NCBI GenBank assembly: GCA_019828595.1
Contig: JAHQRK010000011.1
Location: 1,860,001 to 1,924,000 of the forward strand
DNA length: 64,000 nucleotides
Origin: Aphanomyces cochlioides
Taxonomy: Eukaryota > Oomycota > Saprolegniomycetes > Saprolegniales > Verrucalvaceae
Direction of reading: 5' to 3'
Positions 30,133-40,284 of this stretch are shown here, in pieces; the first letter of the stretch is position 1, and each line of letters begins with the position of its first letter. A model generated the notes under the pieces. It saw only the letters and a list, made by a program, of their open reading frames with translations. It had not been told where the DNA came from and did no database searches. Position numbers and translations under genes: made by a program.

Positions 30133-33100
30133 TGCGAGGTATGTACGGCTTCAGTTTGCCGATGTAAAAGACGTCATGGCACTGCCATTCGTCTGGGAGT
30201 CGCAAGCGGTAGGATACTGCGCTCACAACCTTTGTGATAGGAAATGGACCATACCATTGGCGGCGAAGTTTAGCGTTGCCAAGGGCGGCTTGCGGTACCG
30301 CCGACCTATGTAATAAGACTTGATCTTGAAGGGTAAATACATTGGTGTTCTTTCGTCCACGTTTGTTGGACTCGCGAGCTTGTCGAGCTTGTGTGAGTGC
30401 TAAGTTGTCTTGCACTTGGGAGATGACCGACTCCCGTGTGCGAATAAAGTTCTCGACAGAGGAAATCGTCCTCGCCGGAGGCACGTCCTCTGTGCCTGTC
30501 GGCACCCAGTCAGGGAAATGGCTCGAAGCAGCCCAGTGGAATCCTCCCCCACTTAAGCAAGCGCTGTCCATCGAGGAGGGCAGGCGCGGGTGCCGGAGGA
30601 AGTTGACGTAGAAGGGATTGGAGCCGGTGGAGGCATTCACTGACGTGTTGTAAGCGAACTCGACGTGTGGAAGCAGTGAGCTCCAGGTCTTCTGTCGAGA
30701 CTGCGTGACGCTACGCAAGATGTCTTCAATGACGCGGTTCGCGCGTTCCGTCTGACCATCAGACTCGGGATGGTCAGAGGTGGACATATTCAATTTGGAG
30801 CCCACCAAGGAAAAGAGGGCCGTCCAAAATGTGGACGTGAAACGAGGATCACGGTCCGAGATAATCGATTTGGGGAGGCCAAAGCGACAGTAGATGGTGT
30901 CGAAAAATACTTGAGCCGACTGGGCGGCAGTAATTGTATCCTTGACCGGGATGGCAACCAAAAACTTGGACGCGCGGTCGACGCAAGTCCAGATGCCAGT
31001 ATTACCGCGCTTGTCACGCGGGAGACCGAAGATATAGTCCATGCTGATGGACGACCAGAGTTCGTCAGGGATCGGAAGGCTGTGGAGGGGGGCCTGCACA
31101 CTCGGCGATGACTTGACCTGCTGGCAGGGAGCGGGGCTGGGGTGTAAAGGAGTAATCCGTCGCGAAGGGAGTAGCGGTCTAACTGGGGAATATGGGCCGT
31201 TTTGGTGGCCGTCCCTTCGAGGGCACGGAGGATATCCATCAAGGAAGGATCGCGGCGATAGGCTTGACGGATGCGATCAAACAGATCGGAATGTGCCAGT
31301 GTGATGGTGTGGAGGTCAGAAGAGACATCTGGGTGTCGACGGGATAAGGCGTCGGCGAGGACATTCTCGCGGCCGGGTTTGTACTCGACGGTCATGTTGA
31401 ATTCAGCAAAGAAGGCTAGCCACCGAGCCATGCGCTCAGAGATGTGCGGCGACTGGATCGTATAGCGGAGGGACACGTGGTCGGTGTACACCACAAAGGG
31501 CTTGGAGCCGAGCAGATAGACGCGAAACTTGACCAGGGCATATTTAACTGCAAGAAGCTCGAGGTCGTGGACCGGGTAATTGCGCTCGGCTGGTCGCAGC
31601 TGACGCGATTGATACAAAATCGGGCGATTAGCGCCCAGATGATCCACTTGCATCAGACAGCAACCGATACCCCGAACGGAGGCGTCACACACGACCGAAA
31701 AAGGTCGGTCAAAGTCAGGTAATGCCAGAATAGGAGCCTCCACAAGGCTTCGCTTGATGCCATCAAATGCAGCCTGGCAATCAGGCTACCAGACCCAGGG
31801 GACGTCCTTTGAAAGGAGGTGGGAAAGTGGTCGCGCGATTGACGCAAAATTCTTTGAGAACTTGTGGAGATACGTGGCCAGGCCCAACCAACTACGGAGT
31901 TCGGTTACTGTGGTTGGAGGAGGCCAGGAGACAATGGCCTCGACCTTAGAAGGGTCGGCTCGACAGCCATTGATGCCAACGAAGTCTCCGAGGACTGGGA
32001 TTTCGGTAACCCCAAATAAGCATTTCTGGAGGTTTGCAAAGAGGCCATTGTCGCGAAGGACAGTAAGAACCGCACGTAAGTGGTCCCGGTGGACAACCAC
32101 GTCGGAGGCCGTTGCCGAGGCCCGACTGTGGATATAAATGTCGTCAAAATATGATGGTGCAAAGTCGCGCAACGGGCGGAGCTTGCCCGTGACCAGGTGA
32201 TTGAAAGTCGCGGGTGCATTTGACAACCCTTGTGGCATCACAAGCCACTCCCAAAGCATTCCACTGGGCGTCGAGACAGCAGTCTTGGGAATATCGCAGA
32301 TTCGCATGAGGATTTGGTAAAATCCATCTCTCAGGTCGATCGTGGAAAAGATGGTCGAACCGGCCATGCTGTCGATAATGACGTCTTTGCGGGGAATCGG
32401 CGTCTGTGCGGGGATAGTCGCAGCGTTCAACTTGTTGTAGGCGTGGACGATACGCCAGCCGCCTGTGGCTTTCTTCACACAGAATGTCGGACTGGAATGT
32501 GGTGAGGTACTGGGCCTGACGTGGCCAGCTTGTCGACGCTTTTCGAAGAAGGCGTCAATGTGCTCGACTTGTTCTTTAGGCAAGGGCCATTGGCGCGTGA
32601 CACACCACTTCGTTCCTGGTGTCAGGTCAATCTCATGTCTGACGCCCTTATCTCGGGGCAGGGATGGGGGAACTTCCTCGGGAAATACATCAGCAAATTC
32701 CCGCAGGAGGTCGAAAAAGGGGGACGCACGGAGGGCATCCCAATGTTGGTCGTAAGTCGACGTGCCATGCGCGTCCGCGACTGCGGGGTCGAGTGTTGAT
32801 GATGTCGCCAGCTGTAACTCGCCCATCGCATAAATGACGGCGATGCTCACGATCTCATGCGATCGGAGCGCGCTCTCAAAAGCGCAATAATCCATTTCGG
32901 GGAGCTTCACGATTTCTTCGCCCGTCTGGGGCAGATCCTGCAGGTTGCAGTAATTGAGGATAAGGTCTTCGGCATCGACCCGGCCTATTGCGCCTTGGTG
33001 GCGCTTGGAGCGTCGGGTGGATCTCACATCGGAGAATCTCCGTGATTGGAGGACGTTGAAAATTGTGTTTCGACGAGTTTCCTCGTCCACATAATACGAG

Positions 33101-33830
33101 TCTGCGTCGCGTAAGGCAGACAGAGCCATCGTATCAGTCGCAGAGTCGAGTGTTGCTGGCGCTCCTGATTGAATAACATGACAGACGTCCCAGGCGTCGT
33201 CGTCAATCTCGCTTGACATGGCTTCTCCAATGCCATCGTTGTCAAAATCAGCTGGCCTGCTCAGCATGTCGACAGCAGTACGTGCAGGGCCTGTGGGGCG
33301 CGGGACGCATGCGGAATCCGTCGCCACATCTCGCGTGGTAAACTGCGAGACTCTCGTGGGGTCGGAAGTGAGCTCATTACTCATCACTCCCAAAGGGGAA
33401 TCCAATGCTGTCGAGGGCGCCTTGTGCATAGTCTTGGACGTCCAATTGATCAGAGGTTGATGCTTCTCGAGCCAGCGCATACCAAGGATGAGGTTCCAGC
33501 GCTCATCCAGATCAATGACGTAGTAGTCTTCGTCGGCTTCAAACGGGCCGACCCTTGTTCGTAGGGTAATCAAAATTCGGGGCGCGACGATAACCTTCCC
33601 GTCCGCCATCTTTACGTTGACCTTTGCTTGGTCGTCGCTAGCCGCGACCGCTGCCGTCAGCAGGGGTGCGTTCATTTCCATTGACTGGCGCCGCGCGTAA
33701 TTCTCTGAGGCGCCACAGTCGATCAATACTTTCAGATCACGTGAGAACCCGGGGATAGGGATCTCAAATGATAACATGTCCACTTGTTGTCGGATTTGGC
33801 ACAGGAGAGTGCCGGAGGCTAGGCCGCCCA
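29843..33830 (-). pseudogene. Retrotransposon pol (protease-RT-RNaseH-integrase), broken
   Basis: From the frameshift point at 33909 the -1 frame is open into protease (VLIDCGASENYA, the D-[ST]-G-A-type active site with Cys) and reverse transcriptase (LDLTPGTKWCVTRQWPLP; STIDLRDGFYQI; MPQGLSNAPATF; SYFDDIYIHS catalytic pair). A TAG at about 31784 interrupts the frame between RT and RNase H (VVCDASVRGIG; VVYTDHVSLRY; LADALSRRH). Near 31115 the frame shifts and the HHCC zinc finger is missing except for its last CQQVK part, so a deletion is likely. The integrase core follows (CVDRASKFLVA; SDRDPRFTSTFW; GQTERANRVIED) and then a GPF/Y-type end (WYGPFPITKV). No chromodomain is seen. Confidence 0.92.
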
Positions 33831-33873
33831 ACCGTGTATCCCCACCACGGTCAAATGGGAAGCCTAATCTTGC

Positions 33874-33915
33874 CCCAGTAGGTCGCCTCGTGCCTACTGG
33901 GTGCTGCCTTTTCCC
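33874..33915 (-). promoter_or_regulatory. Programmed -1 ribosomal frameshift signal, gag to pol
   Basis: On the minus strand the heptamer GGGAAAA (33915-33909) sits in the gag frame as G GGA AAA, the X XXY YYZ pattern. After a 7-nt spacer (GGCAGCA) comes a perfect 9-bp stem: CCCAGTAGG (33901-33893), 10-nt loop, CCTACTGGG (33882-33874). The gag stop TAG (33896-33894) lies inside the stem. Shifting -1 enters the pol frame, which is open. Spacing and stem are as in known viral and retrotransposon -1 sites. Confidence 0.85.
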
Positions 33916-35074
33916 TGAGTGGGAGCTGTGAACTCTACGCGGCCCCGGATGTGGGGAGCGCGATTGCGGCGGAAAAACGCGTTGGGGCGTTGGGATGGAG
34001 AGGTGTCTCGGGAACGAGTGGAACGCTCATATCGTGGTAGCGTGCCCGAGCGGCGCGCTCCGTTGCGCAAGGCACAGTCTCGTGCGAAATGGCCAGCTCG
34101 GCCACACTCGTAACAGAGTCGTTCTACCGGTGCGGCTTCTTGTTGTATGGAAGATACACCCATGTCGGCAGATTCCAACGGATCGGCGCGTGCCATGGAT
34201 TGCGAAAAATCTTCGGAGAGCACCATGCTAACGGCCTGCTCAAAGGTCTTCGGGTATTGGCGGAACAGCTAGGTCCTTGCTGGGCCTTTATTGAGACCAT
34301 TCATAAACACGGTCACTCGCGTAGCTTCGGGTAAGGAGCTTTCATCCGTGATGCAGGCGTGAAGATAGCGCAGTTCTTGGACGAATTCACGGATCGTCGA
34401 CTTCCCTTGAGTCGCGCTCAGGAAGCGCGAGCGGTGACGGAAATCGCTGTTCGGGGGTAAAAATACTTCCTTGAGTTGGGACGAGAATGCCGCAAGCGTT
34501 GGAAAGCAATTTGAATCCGCCATACGCAGCGAATAAGCCCAAGCTTCAGCTCGTCCCTCGAGATGGGACATCGCGAATGCGACCTTCAGAGATTCTTGGG
34601 TGATGTTCAGTGCGTCCGCTGCAATGGTGACTTGAAGGAGCCATCGTAAGACATGATCCGGTCTTGGCCACTGAACTTGGCCACGTCCAATTTGACGCCT
34701 TTGTTTGTAACTTGACGCTGGGAATTGGCTCTGTCAGAATCTTCTTCCTGGCCATCATACATTTGTCGAAGGGACTCTTCCAGGAGGGCTTTCGCTGCAG
34801 TGAGCGAGAGGACCTGGCCTTCGAATTCCACTCGATAGGTTTTCAACTCTCGAGTTTCGCTTTCCAGCTGGCTAATCCGAGCCAAGCTGCGTGCATGTTC
34901 TTCTGCGCGGGCGGAGTCAGCATAGCGCGCAATAACTTCCACCAGGTTGAGTAAATGTTGCTCGGGACGATCAGACAACATAATCGCCAGGTTGTCATCT
35001 CCCATAAGATCGCGGAGGCCTTCTAGGGTCACCCGATGTCCGTCGGTGAAGTAGGTTGCATATTCGAACGCCAT
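33894..35074 (-). pseudogene. Retrotransposon gag, broken
   Basis: Begins MAFEYATYFTDGHRV at 35074. A coiled-coil-like stretch (about 70-110) precedes the capsid region. A single-base change of frame occurs near 34660 (the frame continues as DHVLRWLLQVTIAADALNI), and an in-frame TAG near 34270 interrupts the end of the capsid region. The nucleocapsid has one CCHC zinc knuckle, CYECGRAGHFARDC, followed by an Arg-rich tail. Gag coats the RNA and forms the particle. Both breaks make this copy defective. Confidence 0.88.
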
Positions 35075-35088
35075 GCTGGGTCCTTGAA

Positions 35089-35106
35089 CGAACTAGAGTG
35101 CTACCA
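35089..35106 (-). other. Primer-binding site
   Basis: Two bases inside the 5' LTR the minus strand reads TGGTAGCACTCTAGTTCG, that is, the complement of a tRNA 3' end finishing in CCA with a T-loop-like GAAC. The tRNA species was not identified. Confidence 0.6.
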
Positions 35107-35108
35107 GG

Positions 35109-35287
35109 TGTAACGGGGCTTGTGCAGAGGAAGTAGAGACAAGCCCGATACTTCGCAAATTTAAGTGACATTAGAGTTATCGCTTAACATCTAAGTGGTT
35201 TCGAAACTACCACGCGATATTACATCGCTGCCGTGGCGAAACGACAAGATCCCAGATCTTGTCCTTGTATTGAGGGTTCTTGTAGTA
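35109..35287 (-). repeat. LTR (5' LTR by transcription sense), main part
   Basis: First 179 bases on the plus strand of the right-hand LTR. The LTR is interrupted at a TA (35286-35287) by the DNA transposon and continues at 37457-37477. Confidence 0.93.
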
Positions 35288-35313
35288 ACGTAAAGCTTCA
35301 ATTTAAGACAAAT
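35288..35313 (+). repeat. Terminal inverted repeat, left
   Basis: Pairs with 37429-37454; one mismatch in about 26 positions. Confidence 0.9.
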
Positions 35314-35438
35314 GCTTCAGTTTATGACGTATGGATTATAGCCAATGACAATGCGTAAATTCTCGAGGCAAAATCCTCTATCACTATATACCTGTCTTTT
35401 TTAATATATCCATTTGTAAGGACCATTGGAGACCACCC

Positions 35439-36997
35439 ATGGTGCCTGAATGCAAACCACGCGGCCGCTATTCCAGGGAAGAGCTTCTTAAGGCTGTTGA
35501 GCTAGTGCTTACTGGGAAACCTGGTGTTGAAGTCGCCGAAGCCACGAAAATCCCGTATGGCACACTAATGCGTAAGATCCGTGAAGCACGCAGTGGAGCC
35601 ATAAAGGAGCCCAAACGAAGGGGGCCTAAAACTTTCCTCCCTCCTAGCTGCGAAGCAGACTTAGTTGCTTGGATTTGCTCCATGCAAATGGATGAATATC
35701 CTACCGACCGTGCCAGTATATTAATGCTTGCCAACCAAATCGCCCGTCGGCTTGACTCGAAGGTAACCTTACAAGGTGGCTGGTACCACCGATTTATATC
35801 ACGCCATCCTCAACTCACCTCCCGAACTGCTCAAGTAATTTCTCGTGCTCGAAATTGTGTGTCTCTAGACGAAGTGAACTTGATGCACGCCTCTCTCACC
35901 AAGGCACTTGAAGATCATGATTTTACTGCCAATCGTATATTCAACATGGATGAAACGTCGTTCACATCACGACGAAAATAAAAAAGTCGTTGCATTAAAA
36001 GGATCTCGCAACGTTTGGACAAAAATTTTGGCGACGAATTTCCATCTCTCAGTGGTTGCATGTGGTAGTGCCGATGGCAAAATGTTGCCTCCTCTGTTTC
36101 TTTTCCCCGGCGAGAGAATTGACCGCAGTCTTGGTAGCTGCAGCACTATTCCCGGAGCAGCAATTTTCACCTCACCAAAGGAATTTATGAATGAGCAACT
36201 GTTTGAAAACTGGCTCAGATTTTTTCCGAGTGTGTCGACGACGAGATACAGCGTACTGTTTTACTTGTATTTGATGGTCTATCGTCTCACTACTCCGATG
36301 ACATAGTTTCTCTATGCGTTGATCTTGGAATTGTCTTGTTTTGTTTGCCAGCAAACACTACCCACTTATTCCAGCCGCTCGATGTCTGTGTCTTCAGCGC
36401 TTTCAAAAGAGCAATAAGACATGGCATCTATGAAGAAATGATCAATGACGGTACTATTTATTGAGATTGGACGTTAAGCTTATTGATGTCGTAGTTAGTG
36501 GAAGTTTGAACTGTATTGGGAAAGATAAAGCATTGAAAATTGCGTCGAACGCCTGGACCATGAAGATGAAGCCATCGAATATGATCTCTGGATTTAAAAC
36601 CTCCGGTATTTGGCCTTTAAACTATAATCGAATGGTGGAAAGATTTAAACTGTTCCACGACGGTGGCGTTCCATCGTCCTACTTAGAAGCTGAATGGATA
36701 AAGAGGCGAGATGAAATTCGCCAAGATATTCTATGTCTACCAACAGCGACGAACAAGCGCGCACCCGCAAAGCCGAGAACCATTAATGTCGCGGGACGAG
36801 TAATGACCATGTCGTTGCTTCAGGAGATTGACGAGACAAAGCAACAGCGCGCACTGGCACGTGAAGAAGCCAAAAAATTGCGCAGCACACGCGAGAAAAA
36901 GAGAAAGCGAAAGCCACAGCCTCAAACGGAGTCGTCGATGCAACCACCACCGAGACAGCAACGCACGAAACAACTCAAGTCTTCGTCATCTAGATAG
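35439..36997 (+). pseudogene. pogo-family transposase, frameshifted
   Basis: The first frame (35439-35981) has a psq-type helix-turn-helix (SREELLKAVELVLTGKPGV...IPYGTLMRKI), a CENP-B-type second HTH ending GGWYHRFISRHPQL, and the first catalytic Asp (FNMDETSF). The frame then breaks at an A-run near 35980. The reading continues in other frames: KKVVALKGSRNVW, the second Asp (LLVFDGLSSHYSDD, about 36260), and the third Asp (HLFQPLDVCVFSAFKRAI, about 36370). It shifts again into 36461-36997, whose lysine-rich end (RKKKRK-like) is the C-terminus. At least three frame changes make it inactive. DDD rather than DDE spacing fits the pogo/Tigger group. Confidence 0.88.
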
Positions 36998-37428
36998 AGT
37001 ATGTTAACCCAGTCGTTCTTTGATAGCTTACCTGGCTTGCGATTTAACTTCTTGTCTTGCTCTCTCGACACCTTGCGACTTGCTTTCAAAATGACTACGG
37101 TAGTGATATGATCTGGAGATATTTTTCGCATACTGCTAACATCAATACCTTATTAAAATTAATATATTTTCTCCTCATAATGAATATTTTCTTTTCCAAA
37201 AGATATGCATTTTCTCATACATTTTCGAAGTGTGATCCCTTTGTCTTAAATTGAAGCGCTCATCTTCAAGGAGATAAATCATTCTGTACAAACCAATATT
37301 CTCCAAAACAATATAAAACATAGAGCAGTTTATAGAGATGTGTCCTGTCGTTGCGCCACAATTTTCAGAATTCCGAACACACGTCTTGAAGATGAGGTAT
37401 GCGATTTCAATGGTGGCGCATCGGCTAG

Positions 37429-37454
37429 ATTTGTCATAAATTGAAGCTTTACGT
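37429..37454 (-). repeat. Terminal inverted repeat, right
   Basis: Reverse complement of 35288-35313 with one mismatch; ends ...GAAGCTTTACGT next to the TA duplication. Confidence 0.9.
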
Positions 37455-37456
37455 TA

Positions 37457-37477
37457 ATGGTGTCACGTCCCCTTACA
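37457..37477 (-). repeat. LTR, split-off end
   Basis: ATGGTGTCACGTCCCCTTACA corresponds to the end of the left LTR (28600-28620). It is followed by the GACCG target duplication at 37478-37482. Confidence 0.9.
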
Positions 37478-37482
37478 GACCG

Positions 37483-37959
37483 GGTGCTATTTTAAGTGTG
37501 AGGATGACAGAGGTGTGGATTTCCACGGTGTTCGAACGAGAAAAGCTGTCGGTCTTCGTCGACAAAGCTTGTATGCAGCCAACTATGGTTTGCACGGCTA
37601 TTTGATAGAATTGACATCATAAGTTTGAATGCATTATTCAAGCCGCTCAATCGGTCATGTGCGGACGAATGCGCGTCATGACCCCAAAAAATCCATGAAT
37701 AAATTGAATGATGCACGTCATTTGTGTTGTTTCACGGCCGTTTTCCTGTGCATGAGCCATAATTTCTTCCAGATTGTCGTCGGGAGAGCGCGTCGTCATG
37801 TTGGCGCTGGTTCTGTCAAGTCCATTGGTTAATTATCCGGATAAAATGGAAGGTATACTTTACTTCATATATCATGTCGTTGGTGGCACATTATCCGGAT
37901 AGACGAGACTGGAGATTTGAATTGGGCTTTTGAATACTCAGGGGAAGTGCGCCGCCGCC
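37483..37959. other. Flank after transposon and upstream region of next gene
   Basis: No supported gene. ATTATCCGGATA-type palindromic words occur at about 37833 and 37890 (AATTATCCGGATAAA; CATTATCCGGATAGA), 130 and 70 bases before the next ATG. They are possible promoter motifs. Confidence 0.5.
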
Positions 37960-40284
37960 ATGTCTACCAACGGCCACCAAGACTCGGACGAGGAGAGTCT
38001 TGCTAAGATTATGAAGCAACGGAAGAAGAATCTCAAGGCAAAACTTGAATCTCAGCTCACGAAACACGCACAGACGGTCGATGGCGCATTGCACGCGATC
38101 GAAGTGGCTCTCGAGACGCTCAACACACACTTTGAAACGTACACAAAGTCGTCGATCCGCAGCAATTTGGCCAAGATTGACGAAGGTCTTCGAGGACTGC
38201 AAGCCACAGTTGCGAAAAAAGCAGCAAAACACGCAACCCCAGCACCAAAACCTTCACCGAAAGCCGACGAACACAACAAGGCAAATCCATTGAAGATTAT
38301 CATCAAACGACCGAAAGTCTCTGCTGCAGCTGTCAAAAGCAAACAGCCCTCCCCGTCAATTTCTTCCGTCCAGGAATCGACTATTCCCCTTCCGATCTCC
38401 ATGGCACCCAACGACGAAGGATATGTTATTTACGACATGTCGATGATCCCAGTCCCACCAATCCAATTGAACAACGTTGCATTGCATCTAGGCAAAACCC
38501 CCGATGCCTTTTGCGACGGTATTTTGTGGCCCGTGCTCGTTTTTGCCAATTTTGCTGATGCCAAAGCGTGGGCAATGGATACAACACTTCTGGAACTCTT
38601 ACATCCGACGCTGGACGAATCCGACAGTGTGGTTTTCTATTTTGGACGCGCCAACACACTGCAAGATCTTCGGCAGTTAGCTGTAGTTCCCATGGCTGAT
38701 TTAGGACTTGCTCCTTGGTCCCTCGATGCCTGCAGTGCCTCTACAGACAGCTTGTATCAATTGGCCATGCAGCAAGCCGCTCAATTCCAAGCCGCGATTT
38801 GCCCATTACAAGCCCACGAATGGTTATTGCAATGTTCGCTCGAAGCCAGCTCGTATGAATTCTGGGAGCCCGAAAAGTTGGCGTCGGCAGCGTCAGAGAT
38901 CTCCACCAACCTCAACGAGCCCAAGTTCACCGACTATCAGCTCCTCCTATACGCATTTTGGCCGACGCTGGAAGCTTCAGGGTGGAAATGTGTTCCCAAC
39001 AGCACCAACGACAACGTCGGCTACGCTCACGTTGGTGTTACATTTACATCTCGGAAAGCTGTTGTGCTGGAAGCAATCAAAGACTTACACGCAAATGAAC
39101 TGCACTCAATTGCTTGGAGATACATGCTCAAAGCCAATTATGCCAATGGCGCACATGGCGGCTACGACGTCGCTGGCCGTACGTTTGGGACCATGGCTGA
39201 GGCTGTACAAGCTTTTTTTGCCGAACGACAGAAGAGTAAAAAACCAAGTAAAACTACCTCTGCGTCCTCAATAGCCGCAGTGCCCGAAGTGACATTTGAT
39301 CAAATTTATCGCGAAATGCTTCAAGACGGATGGTATGAAACAAGCGACAGCTACGGCAACCTCTTCTGCAAGCCATCCTACAGAACAGCCGTCACGCCAG
39401 AGCTTGGGAAAGATTTCTTCCGCAGTCTTGCCGATGTTGAGCTTTACGTCACGCTCCAAGATCAACCCCTGTGGGATCGCATGGTCCAAAGACTGCAAGC
39501 ACAAGAGCCAAATTATCAAAAAAATGCACCAAAACAAACGTCAAAGCTCGCCAAAGTCAGCTCATCCAAGAAACGCAAAGCTGACTCGTCAACCACATTT
39601 GACAAGGTATTTGCCTACCTCCAAACGAAAGGCTGGTTCCGCCACGACGATGGACGCTACTTCAAACCCAAGGCTAATGTTGACACTGCCTCTGAGGGCA
39701 TCGACAAGTTTTCATCTCCTGCACTCCTGGAAGCCTATCTCAAGAGCAGCGGCACGTGGTATAAGGTCAAGGCAGTAGTGGATGCCAACCCTGACCACGG
39801 CAGGCGGGATCGATCGTCGCCGAAACCGAAGCGAGAGGCAAAGGTGAAACGAGAGCCTAAACCCCCGCCAGCTCCGGTAGCATCTACAGCCGCTCCGGTA
39901 GCACGTACAGCCGCTCCCACCACAAAGAAATCCCGCGCAGTGGCCAAGACAACCATGGCGGCTGTACCTGAATTCCAGCCCACGTTCAGCAAAGTCTACA
40001 GGGAACTGCAAAGGGAAGGATGGTTTCACAAGAGCGGTCAATTTGGCTGGAGTTATTACAAACCTGGCGTGAATGTCAAAGAAGCGGTGCTGGAGGAAGA
40101 TTGGTTTTCCAACGAAGTGCAGCTCGAGCTCTATCTCAAGACTAGTGGCGAGTGGCAGCGGATCGTGGACCAGAAGAACAAGGAATTGCAAGAATTGTAT
40201 GGCTATTATCAACCGAGTGCCAATGCGCCTGTGGCTGTGGCCGCTCCCATTGCAGAGCCCGTGTCGATGCTGCCGCCGAATTAA
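37960..40284 (+). CDS. Unrecognised 774-residue protein with repeated GW-YxPG-YL modules
   Basis: Single exon starting at ATG 37960 in a good context (GCCGCCATGT). Residues 1-95 are a charged coiled coil; 95-150 are basic and Pro-rich. Then comes a module of about 60 residues repeated at roughly 444, 545 and 674, with a weaker copy at 323. Each starts T-F-x-K-[IV]-[YF], then GW, an aromatic/K-P or K-P-G patch (RYFKPKANV; YYKPGVNV), D-x-F-[FS]-S, and ends E-x-Y-L-K-x-S-G-x-W. The linkers are Lys/Arg/Pro/Ala-rich (KPKREAKVKREPKPPPAP), which suggests a nuclear or DNA/chromatin role, but this is inference. I do not know a named domain for the module; I believe similar patterns occur in other oomycete proteins of unknown function. 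Confidence 0.82.
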   Translation: MSTNGHQDSDEESLAKIMKQRKKNLKAKLESQLTKHAQTVDGALHAIEVALETLNTHFETYTKSSIRSNLAKIDEGLRGLQATVAKKAAKHATPAPKPSPKADEHNKANPLKIIIKRPKVSAAAVKSKQPSPSISSVQESTIPLPISMAPNDEGYVIYDMSMIPVPPIQLNNVALHLGKTPDAFCDGILWPVLVFANFADAKAWAMDTTLLELLHPTLDESDSVVFYFGRANTLQDLRQLAVVPMADLGLAPWSLDACSASTDSLYQLAMQQAAQFQAAICPLQAHEWLLQCSLEASSYEFWEPEKLASAASEISTNLNEPKFTDYQLLLYAFWPTLEASGWKCVPNSTNDNVGYAHVGVTFTSRKAVVLEAIKDLHANELHSIAWRYMLKANYANGAHGGYDVAGRTFGTMAEAVQAFFAERQKSKKPSKTTSASSIAAVPEVTFDQIYREMLQDGWYETSDSYGNLFCKPSYRTAVTPELGKDFFRSLADVELYVTLQDQPLWDRMVQRLQAQEPNYQKNAPKQTSKLAKVSSSKKRKADSSTTFDKVFAYLQTKGWFRHDDGRYFKPKANVDTASEGIDKFSSPALLEAYLKSSGTWYKVKAVVDANPDHGRRDRSSPKPKREAKVKREPKPPPAPVASTAAPVARTAAPTTKKSRAVAKTTMAAVPEFQPTFSKVYRELQREGWFHKSGQFGWSYYKPGVNVKEAVLEEDWFSNEVQLELYLKTSGEWQRIVDQKNKELQELYGYYQPSANAPVAVAAPIAEPVSMLPPN

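Larger units (their letters stand above)
35288..37454 (+). mobile_element. pogo/Tigger-like DNA transposon nested in the LTR
   Basis: 2167 bp with terminal inverted repeats ACGTAAAGCTTCAATTTA (35288-35305 and its reverse complement at 37437-37454). These extend with one mismatch to about 26 bp (GACAAAT follows). TA is duplicated at 35286-35287 and 37455-37456, as for Tc1/mariner/pogo elements. Removing the element and one TA restores a continuous LTR that matches the other LTR. It encodes a CENP-B-HTH plus DDE transposase, broken by frameshifts. Confidence 0.93.
28421..37477 (-). mobile_element. Ty3/gypsy LTR retrotransposon with nested DNA transposon
   Basis: The element reads on the minus strand. 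It has LTRs of 200 bp with inverted ends (TGTAACGGGG...CCCCTTACA on plus), a GACCG duplication on both sides, a polypurine tract next to the 3' LTR, an 18-nt primer site next to the 5' LTR, and the order gag (zinc knuckle), protease, reverse transcriptase, RNase H, integrase, which is the Ty3/gypsy order. Without the nested 2167-bp DNA transposon and its TA copy the element is about 6.9 kb. The LTRs differ at two positions that I can see, so insertion was recent. gag and pol carry stops, a frameshift and a deletion, so this copy cannot move alone. Confidence 0.95.

Noticed and set aside
37260..37405. Inverted words CTCATCTTCAAG / CTTGAAGATGAG inside the pogo-like element
   Set aside because: They could suggest a small nested inverted-repeat element, but no target duplication was found and the words are short; probably subterminal repeats.
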